NCBI GenBank assembly: GCA_947568835.1
Contig: OX387606.1
Span: 6,200,001 to 6,264,000 of the forward strand
Source: Protonemura montana
Lineage: Eukaryota; Arthropoda; Insecta; Plecoptera; Nemouridae
Reading direction: 5' to 3'
Length of the DNA: 64,000 bases
The notes under the pieces: generated by a model
Database searches by the model: none
What the model saw: only the letters and a program-made list of their open reading frames with translations
Told to the model about the DNA's origin: nothing
Translations under genes and position numbers: made by a program
In this document: in pieces, positions 57,201 to 64,000 of the stretch
How positions within the stretch are numbered: position 1 is the stretch's first letter
Layout: every line of letters starts with the position of its first letter

Positions 57201-60200
57201 ATAGCAATGAACAGGTGACAGGGAAATGCTGTAGCCTAGTGGCTTGCCACGTATAGTGACATTAGCGTAGCACTCAGGTAAACTAAAGTTTTAAGGGCAA
57301 TACCAAGAAGTTGCTTTAAGGTACATAGACCGATTACAGACCTTCTTAGGAAACAAACATATTGATGTATGAAGGTAATTGAGATACCTAAATAGTATAA
57401 TGCTGAAAGGGAATTGTGTCGTTAACGCCAGGTGCTTCCAAATTGAGCTCACACGCAACTACGACCACGGCTCGTTCCTCGAGGATTTGCGCAAGCTCTA
57501 CTTCAATGCTGGTTGCAAGAACGAGAACACAGTCTTCCTTTTTACGGACACCCAGATCGTGGTGGAGGAATTCCTCGAGGACATCAACAACATCCTCAAC
57601 TCTGGTGAGGTTATTTTACTTATTCTTTGTGTTCGTGGAACCATACACACCTTTTTTTTCAAGCACACGTTTTGGGACTATTAAAATAGTACTTTTCCAT
57701 AGAGCTTAACGAAAAATACGTATACCGAACGGTTTGGCGTGTTGGAAACACCGGTTCCCGTTAGATCACCGAAGTTAAGCAACACTGCGCTGAGTCAGGT
57801 ATTGAATGGGTGACCATTATACACATGAGTAGTTCTGTTTGGGAGAGAGGTTGAAGGGATGAAAGTTAGTCCAGCAACTTCATTCGCTTTGCTTATCAAC
57901 CTCTCGACAGCATGGATTTGTGGAGGAATCCTGCTGTTCGAGTTGTACCGTCCTTCGGAAGGGACGTGAAGCCAGTGGCCCCCTTGGTGCTCTTCGACAG
58001 GAGTAGGCTACGTGCCGGCACCGGGTTTCCCCTCCTCCCTTCTAGGCTAGGTTAGGTTTATCATCATCCTCATCATCATCCAGTCATTCACCGACGCCAT
58101 TAGACCAGTGCCGCAGGGCCAGTTGTCAAAACAGTGCGTCGTTAAACACCACAAATAATAATAATAAGAAAAAATACGTATTCCATATCTTCATCTCATT
58201 ACGCCTTGTACATGGTTCCAAATATTTTATTTTATGTCGGTAAAGAGATCATCTCATTCAATTTCTCTCAACACTAGAGAGTCACAAATAGAAGCCAAGA
58301 TTCTCATTACTTACCACAAACCCCTTACTGCCAAAGATTCCCCTGGTCACCTAGAGTTGTTTCATGTAGGTGAGGTGCCCAATCTGTTCGAGTCCTCTGA
58401 CGACCTTGAGAAGGTGATCCAGGGTGTGCGGCCGCTCGCGAAGGAGGCGGGTTTTCAGGACGCGACTCGGGAGGCTCTCTTTGACTACTTCATTAGCAAG
58501 GTGGGCATATGCCATGCATTTACTGTTTGGCAAAAATAGTAACTTCAGACAATTACCAATGCATTTAGCTCAATTCAGGTTTTAAAGTTTATTTATTTCA
58601 TACCCTTATTAATTTTTAAACTTCAAACCAGGAGTTCAGTCTGAGAGAAAGTTTGAAGGCATTGAAGTTAGCTATAACTGTTGAGCACACTCAATCCTAT
58701 AAGATAACCAATCTTTCGATTATATATTCACTTCTTGTCAAAATAGTGCGTGGCGATTGCAATAAAGTGCACAAAACCAATCAATCAACTCGTTAATGGT
58801 TTGCATGTTGATGTAGGTGCGAAGCAACCTGCACCTGGTAATCTGCATGAGTCCCGTGGGCGATGCGTTCCGCCGCCGCTGCCGCATGTTCCCCTCTTTG
58901 GTCAACTGCTGCTCCATAGACTGGTTCACCACCTGGCCACAAGAGGCACTTCTCTCCGTAGCGGAGAACGCTCTCAAGCAATATACCAGCGAGGCACTAC
59001 TGGATAACATCTCGAAGATTTGCGTCACGATGCATGAAGTGAGTATGAATTTGGTTAGGCGCGGCTTTGTTAGGAAATGAGAAGATGTTTCCAAATCTCA
59101 TTATAGGTTCTTTTATTGGACCATTACAGAGCCAAATTGTTTGTTTCACTTTGGTGCACAATTAAATAAATGTCAATAAATCCAGGAAGACTTTGTTTGA
59201 TATTTGCCATAATTTATGACCTAGGTATTCTATTAGCATGCTTTAATCCCTTCGACTGCAATCATAGCATCTGCTGATTTTATATTTCCATGACATACCT
59301 ACTTGTTTCCACTTAAATTCATCATGGAATGGAAAAGTAAACTCATTATATTTTAACAACAACCAATTGTGCACCCAAATGGCTGCACTTGTATTTTAGA
59401 GAAAATAATGGTCCTCAAACACCTTTTGTTGTGATTTAAAAAATCACTGTCCATTGCAATTTAACATTGTCATTAATCGTTGGCTACTCTTTCTTCAAAT
59501 TAAGTATCAAACTACCAGAGAACACATTGTTTTGAAGAAAGCTTGGTTATTTTTAGAGTGTTGAGTTGATGACTCATCGCTTCTTTGCGGAGATGCGCCG
59601 GCATTATTACACAACGCCGAGCAGTTATCTGGAGCTGCTGAAGCTGTATGAGAACCTGCTGGCAGCCAAGAAGGAAAAGACATTACGGAAGAGAGATCGT
59701 ATAGCCAATGGTCTCAAGGTATTATGCTCTCTTTTTCAGATTGGGCTTTATAGGATGGTGGAATTAGTGATGCTGCACAATAGCTTTGTGGCCCCAAATT
59801 AAATATTTCTTTTTAAATAATTTCACTTTAGGGACTTTTTTATTTACCATTATTTTATGATTAATTTTTTTGAAATTTCTTCTGCTTTGTATTCTTGCAG
59901 AATATTAGTAGATTATAAAAAGCATGGACATTTAGTAATTGGATTAATCAAATTTAGTACAAGAATGTGATTAAAATGTACTATAATTGGCAAGTTGGCC
60001 TTTTGAAAGATGCAATTGACCACTGGTTTTGGAACAAAAACTTGCTAGAAGGTAGTGGCTGACTTGTACACTCTTCCAGCAAACTAACCCCCTACATGCA
60101 TGTTTACCTCCACCAGAAACTATACGAGACCAACTTGCTAGTGGACACCATGAAAGTGGAGCTGACTGCAATGGCTCCAGCACTGAAGAACAAGTCGGCA

Positions 60201-63200
60201 GCGACGGCCGAGCTGATGGTGAACCTGGCCAAGGAACAGGGCCAGGCTGACAAAGTTCGGCAGATCGTGCTGGGAGACGAGGCCGTGGTAAAGGTAAAGG
60301 CTGCGGAGACTCAGGAGCTAGCCGACGAGGCTCAGCGGGACCTCGACCTCGCGATGCCAGCGATGGAGGCAGCGGAACGAGCGCTAGAGTCATTGAACAA
60401 GAACGACATCAACGAGCTCAAGGTGTTCAACAAGCCGCCGCATCTCGTTCGGTTTGTCATGGAGTCGGTCTGCTTGCTGCTTGGGTCCAAGTGAGTTAGT
60501 TACTCTCAGAAGCAAGATTATTTACAACCTACCCCTTTTTTACCTCCTTGTTGCGATTCGTTTAAAAAAAACAATCACTCGCACTTCGTATATGGCAAAC
60601 AGTTAATTCGTGGTTAAAACCAGTTCACTTGATAATTAACTGGCAATTTTGAAATTTTCTTTATCCCCTACTACAATCCCCTACTACAATATACCCTACT
60701 TAACATTTTTATCTTCTGATCTGAAAGGAAATTGGTTCATGGAAGTCATTTCAACCATTCAACATTCCTTGTTTGGTCCTAATATCAAATACTTTGGCCT
60801 TTCCAGGACAGATTGGCCAAGTGCAAAAATTGTCTTAGGCGATGTAAACTTCTTGAAGAAACTTCAAGAATATGATAAGGATAACATCGCTGAGAACACG
60901 CTGAAGAAATTGAAGGAATATATCGACCATCCGGACTTCATTCCGGACACTGTTGCGGTCCAGTCGAAAGTGTGCAAATCGATTTGTATGTGGGTGCGGG
61001 CCATTGACAGCTACGCCAAGATCTTCCGCATCGTCCAGCCAAAGAAAAAGAGGTAAATTCTTGTCCAACCAACTGTCTAACCCTTTGGTATTTATTGCTT
61101 TTTCCTGTGCAACTTATGCTTGCAATGTATCTAGTAAGAACTCACACTTAATTTTCTCTGTTTACATTTCCGTCCTTTTTTCAGTGTTCCTACAATCTAC
61201 CACAGCTTTAATTTACTTAACTTAAACTCAACTTAAAAAACTCAACTTAAAAAAACCTTATAAAATAAATAGTTTTATTTGATGGAAGAAGTGTTAATCA
61301 CTGCTTCATTTGGCTGGAGTCCTGGAACCCTGTTGACAATTCTCTTGCCAAATAGTGAACCACATAATAAGCATAATTGTCTTTTGCTGACACCACCTCA
61401 AGCTTAGTAAATTACACATAGTTAAACTTCTTTTTGCCCTCCCATATTTATTATCCACTCATAAGACATTTCTTATGGCATTCTGATTACTTACCATTGA
61501 CTGAGAAATTACTTTTCAGATCACGCATCCAATTAAATGTGAAATCTGACTTTTGATGCTTATAAAACCATTGATGTTTAATCATACCGACGATGTCTCA
61601 CAAAATGGTGCACGTCCGTATCCTCAGGCTTGGCGAGGCTGAGCGTGAACTAAACCAGACAATGACGGTCCTTCGCGAGAAACAGCAGATGCTGGCCATG
61701 GTCGAGCGACAGATTGCCGAGCTCGAGGCTTCGTACGACGCGAGCATAGCGGAGAAGAACGAGCTGGAGCGTGTCATTGAGCTGACTGCCAACCGACTGA
61801 TTCGAGCCGGCCGCCTCACGGCTGCGCTCTCAGACGAGCAAGTCCGGTGGGAGACGTCGGTGGAAATGCTGGGACAATCACTGGTCACCATGATCGGAGA
61901 TACGTTGGTGGCGGCGGCTTGTGTGGCATACCTCGGCGCGTTTACGAGCATCTACAGGGAGGAGCTGGTCAATCTGTGGGTGTCTGAGTGCATGGCGTTG
62001 CGCATTCCTTCATCGGACTCTTTTAGGTTGGTGGGATTATGTTTAGTTTTTGGTTGAATCTGTCAAAACTGAGCTGCCTAAAGATAATCAGAAAATTCCT
62101 ATTGGTTTCAGAAACCAACTTATCTCTTAACTTATCACTTGGTATTGGAATACCTGGACCAAACACAGTGGTGCTATTCAACACTATTCAACATCCAAAC
62201 ACAGTCTTTATAGGCAGAAAATATAGATTTGTATTTGTATTTGTATTTATTTGTATACAACATTTGTAACATTGTTTACAACATTTGTATACAAATGTGC
62301 ATTTGCTGCACTGTGGTAAGGTACATAGAACTATTGGTAATATTTATTTTGTGGTGTTTATCAACGCACTGTTTTGACATCTGGCCATGCGGCACTGCCC
62401 ACTGGCCTAATGGCGTCGGACCATTGGTACATAGGTACACATGGAATATATAATTACAACTATAGGTACCCAAAATATAATTGTAAAGGAACACATATGA
62501 TTGCTAGAGTTTTTTTTCTAGCCTGCCATAGAAAATAACTGCGCTGGACAAGGTTCATTTCACGGATTCTGTGAAATTGCCACCTTGGGGCAAAAACTAC
62601 ATTGTCATTGTTTTTTTTTAATAAATGACCCTTTTGTGAGGGGGTGTGTTCAGAGAAAAGTCCTCTAAAATTCAAAATGTGTTTATAATGACATAGACTT
62701 TAATTATCATCTTGCTGAGTGGAGTGTTTCTTTCCAGCCTAATCACAGTGCTAGTGGACCCCTATGAGATCCGACAATGGAACACGTTTGGACTGCCGCG
62801 AGACAACATCTCAACGGAGAACGCGATACTGGTGACCCAGGCGGGCAAATGGCCTTTGATGATCGACCCCCAAGAGCAGGCCAATCGGTGGATCCGAAAC
62901 ATGGAGGCTCAGAACAAGCTGCGCCTGATCAAGCTCACAGACAACAACTTCATGCGGGTGCTCGAGTCATCCATTCGGCTCGGTTTTCCCGTTCTGCTCG
63001 AGGAGATCGGCGAAATCGTCGACCCGACGCTCGGCCCAGTGCTTCTCAAGCAGACATTTACACAGGTAATGAATTTTGATTGAAAGTAGCTCACGAAAAT
63101 TATGATCAGAAAACTAGCTCGAGCTGAGAAATTAGTCTTACAAATATTAGCGTGTCAATATATTCTTATCATCTTTAAATAGGGGTGCCAGTAAATTTAT

Positions 63201-64000
63201 CTTTGATTTCTAAAATTATGGTGCACCCGTTGGTGCTTGCGGCTGTCCTTTTTAACAGCCTTTATAATTAAATAATTACGACTAAAAATATCGATACATG
63301 TATATCAGTCGATGAGGTTATCACCAATAAAGATTAATTGAAAGTAAACCTGTCAAGAAATGAAATTTTTTAACACTCAAATTGATAATGACTCCACCTA
63401 GTAGCATTCTCCATTTTTGTCGGTAAAGTACCTACTCATCTGGAAAAAAATGTTGTAAAGACAGTTTAACATTAGCGCTATGGTAATACGGTAAAACCCT
63501 AGAACGCCTTAGAAGAATTTAAGTAGATGTGCTGTCCTACAGATAGTATATCTGTTTGATCATTTCAAAATTAATGCATTGAATCTTATATGGTGATATT
63601 TTATTTCGCCAGGGTGGCCGCCTTCTCATTCGACTTGGCGACTCCGACATCGAATATGACCCAAACTTCAAGTTCTACATGACGACGAAACTTTCCAACC
63701 CGCATTACCTCCCTGAAATCTGCATTCAAGTGACCATCGTCAACTTTACGGTGACACCATCTGGGCTTGAAGACCAACTCCTAGCGTAAGTTAGCGCAGG
63801 CCAGGGTCTTAAACTTAAAATCTGTTGCTGCTTACCCTGGATCTGCTGTTCTGTGCTTTTCAACGGCTAGAGGCAAAGGCTGACGGTTTCGCTGTCAAAA
63901 GAGCACAAAGCTGAATCTTATAATCTTTGTTACCAATTTCTAGTTCTTCTAGAAGAGTCTTGCAAGGCTCTATACTATACCCCTTGGCTAGGCGAGAGAG
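37508..64000 (+). CDS. DNAH6: Axonemal dynein heavy chain 6, 3' partial (exons 1-50)
   Basis: Fifty exons with every phase joining give about 3162 codons of a protein near 4150 residues in vertebrates; the last exon seen is 63613-63785 and the gene runs on. Start at 37508 is the first ATG after an in-frame TGA (37484). Similarity to vertebrate DNAH6 is strong from the linker onward and almost gap-free through the motor. Order: divergent acidic N-terminus, stem, linker, AAA1-AAA4 with Walker A motifs at residues ~1427, 1708, 2051 and 2407, coiled-coil stalk with microtubule-binding domain, AAA5. DNAH6 is a single-headed inner-arm dynein of motile cilia and sperm tails. Two introns (after exons 8 and 19) are GC-AG. 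The gene implies motile cilia in this organism. Confidence 0.97.
40076..40081 (+). other. GC donor after DNAH6 exon 8 (GC-AG intron)
   Basis: CAG|GCAAGT. Exon 8 ends in phase 0 and exon 9 at 40575 begins in phase 0 (SPLFVTDVV), matching the vertebrate alignment. The nearest GT, four bases on, would break the frame. Confidence 0.8.
42308..48471 (+). CDS. DNAH6: DNAH6 linker (DHC_N2) exons 14-25
   Basis: Exons 42308-42457, 42526-42654, 42928-43185, 44238-44447, 45092-45304, 45609-45755, 46143-46319, 46775-46978, 47167-47313, 47531-47641, 47887-48023 and 48281-48471. Diagnostic pieces are [86 protein letters not shown] and [20 protein letters not shown]. The linker is the lever that swings across the AAA ring in the power stroke. 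Exon 19 ends at a GC donor (AAG|GCAAGT, 45756), supported by gap-free alignment across the junction. Confidence 0.96.
43699..43902 (-). pseudogene. Non-LTR retrotransposon reverse-transcriptase C-terminal fragment
   Basis: A 67-codon minus frame in DNAH6 intron 16 reads [16 protein letters not shown], a LP-x-SMKK box, then [10 protein letters not shown]. This is the usual last segment of CR1/L2/Jockey-type ORF2 proteins (YRGA, LP, FK helix). It differs from the fragment at 22470, so a second family or old copy is involved. No polymerase core is present. Confidence 0.6.
44609..44761. repeat. Long imperfect hairpin in DNAH6 intron 17
   Basis: Arms 44609-44668 and 44701-44761 are reverse complements over about 60 bases with only scattered mismatches (gtaagctgcaagattgct versus gtaaagctgcaagcttgct after complementing), separated by a 32-base loop. 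The arms are less AT-rich than the intron around them. It could be a small foldback element or MITE, or a transcribed hairpin (miRNA- or siRNA-like precursor). No target duplication was recognised. Confidence 0.8.
45756..45761 (+). other. GC donor after DNAH6 exon 19 (GC-AG intron)
   Basis: AAG|GCAAGT again. Joining exon 19 (...EIMRRTAK) to exon 20 ([15 protein letters not shown]) at this donor gives a gap-free fit to vertebrate DNAH6. The following GT would shift the frame. Confidence 0.85.
49045..51096 (+). CDS. DNAH6: DNAH6 AAA1 exons 26-30
   Basis: Exons 49045-49160, 49476-49621, 49838-49983, 50369-50501 and 50958-51096. Walker A is GPAGTGKT (49059-49082); Walker B lies in [11 protein letters not shown]; the following segments [35 protein letters not shown] and HYDFGMRAVKSVL are among the most conserved of all dyneins. 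AAA1 is the main ATPase site that drives the power stroke; all catalytic residues visible here are intact. Confidence 0.98.
49251..49305 (+). repeat. (GAATT)11 microsatellite in DNAH6 intron 26
   Basis: Eleven perfect tandem GAATT units in the intron right after the AAA1 Walker A exon. A perfect 5-mer tract of this length should be length-variable between individuals. No relation to the TATGC pentamers at the left end beyond unit length. Confidence 0.98.
51495..53680 (+). CDS. DNAH6: DNAH6 AAA2 exons 31-35
   Basis: Exons 51495-51707, 52344-52458, 52546-52790, 52934-53140 and 53457-53680. Walker A is GPTGGGKS (51672-51695); the conserved [20 protein letters not shown] is in exon 33. Exon 32 is short (115 bp): its frame [19 protein letters not shown] is less conserved than [14 protein letters not shown], and its acceptor (ggtttatag) was chosen because it gives phase 0. 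AAA2 binds nucleotide structurally in most dyneins. Confidence 0.95.
53855..56689 (+). CDS. DNAH6: DNAH6 AAA3 exons 36-40
   Basis: Exons 53855-54066, 54442-54697, 55004-55196, 55622-55845 and 56434-56689. The Walker A GMTGVGKS is split by the intron between 54066 and 54442, within a Gly codon. Walker B is [29 protein letters not shown] and [18 protein letters not shown] follow. AAA3 is the regulatory ATPase that gates AAA1. Catalytic residues are present. Confidence 0.97.
56813..59718 (+). CDS. DNAH6: DNAH6 AAA4 exons 41-45
   Basis: Exons 56813-57003, 57432-57604, 58370-58500, 58817-59038 and 59557-59718. Walker A is GVGGMGKQS (56942-56968), with Met where vertebrate DNAH6 has Thr, a position that varies. 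[39 protein letters not shown] and [17 protein letters not shown] identify the rest. A young SINE sits in the intron after 57604 without touching the splice sites. Confidence 0.97.
57724..58169 (+). mobile_element. 5S-headed SINE, near full-length, DNAH6 intron 42
   Basis: A copy of about 446 bp, very similar to those at 28824 and 32503, including the 5S-like head, central box and (AAT)n end. Perfect 12-base target duplications aaaaatacgtat occur at 57712-57723 and 58170-58181. Same transcriptional orientation as the host gene. Confidence 0.95.
60117..62026 (+). CDS. DNAH6: DNAH6 stalk, microtubule-binding domain and start of AAA5 (exons 46-48)
   Basis: Exons 60117-60490, 60807-61052 and 61628-62026. 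Exon 46 is the outgoing coiled coil (Ala/Glu/Lys heptads) ending at [20 protein letters not shown]. Exon 47 is the microtubule-binding head, from [18 protein letters not shown] to [18 protein letters not shown]. Exon 48 is the returning coiled coil then the first AAA5 segment ([33 protein letters not shown]). One exon per stalk element is a tidy match of gene to domain structure. Confidence 0.97.
62349..62425 (-). mobile_element. SINE tail fragment, minus strand, DNAH6 intron 48
   Basis: In reverse complement it reads gacgccattaggccagtggg ... gtcaaaacagtgcgttgataaacaccaca, the 3' end of the 5S-headed SINE with a few changes. Body and head are missing. Simple TTTGTAT repeats lie just upstream on the plus strand (62225-62260). 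Confidence 0.8.
62738..63785 (+). CDS. DNAH6: DNAH6 AAA5 exons 49-50
   Basis: Exons 62738-63065 and 63613-63785. Segments [59 protein letters not shown] and [20 protein letters not shown] are the AAA5 and strut region. AAA5 lacks Walker motifs in dyneins, as here. Exon 50 ends in phase 2 at gtaagt (63786); AAA6 and the C-terminus lie beyond the window. Confidence 0.97.

Noticed and set aside
1-64000. CRISPR arrays, operons, tRNA genes
   Set aside because: The window is animal nuclear DNA; tandem arrays lack spacers, and I saw no cloverleaf-compatible tRNA.

Overview
This is a window of nuclear DNA from an invertebrate animal. The genes are densely interrupted by GT-AG introns (plus three GC-AG introns), the non-coding DNA is AT-rich, and the proteins are animal ones: an axonemal dynein, a GRAF-type RhoGAP, the autophagy receptor NBR1 and NR2C2AP. 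The repeats include a SINE family with a 5S-rRNA-like head, DNA-transposon remnants and non-LTR retrotransposon tails. A motile-ciliated, non-vertebrate metazoan fits; I cannot fix the phylum from sequence alone. Exons were placed by reading splice sites, checking that phases join, and comparing with remembered family sequences. No search was run.

Layout. 1-1202: a 41-bp satellite and a 0.76-kb TATGC/TTTGC pentamer array bracketed by direct repeats. 1203-5188: non-coding, with no recognisable gene. 5189-19590 (+): 20 exons of a GRAF-family RhoGAP (BAR-PH-RhoGAP-SH3); its first exon or exons lie outside the window or were not recognised. 21375-21791 (-): NR2C2AP, in one exon, 334 bp head-to-head with 22126-34837 (+), a 10-exon NBR1-like gene of 1007 codons. 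NBR1 has PB1, coiled coil, FW domain, two LIR-like motifs, an FGQA-type repeat region, a possible amphipathic helix and UBA, but no visible ZZ zinc finger. 37508 to beyond 64000 (+): the first 50 exons of axonemal dynein heavy chain DNAH6, about 3162 codons, from the N-terminus through the stem, linker, AAA1-AAA4 and stalk into AAA5.

Mobile DNA sits mostly in introns. A 3.3-kb element (24030-27325) with a 7-bp target duplication and mirrored GC-rich subterminal repeats accounts for almost all of NBR1 intron 2 and carries a SINE inside it. A 312-bp hAT-like MITE lies in NBR1 intron 3. Three near full-length SINEs have target duplications, and there are older SINE copies on both strands. Two retrotransposon C-terminal fragments and a long hairpin of unknown origin (44609-44761) complete the set.

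The genes do not form one pathway. GRAF acts in membrane shaping and Rho control, NBR1 in selective autophagy, DNAH6 in the inner dynein arm of motile cilia; NR2C2AP is a small discoidin-fold protein. NR2C2AP and NBR1 probably share a bidirectional promoter.
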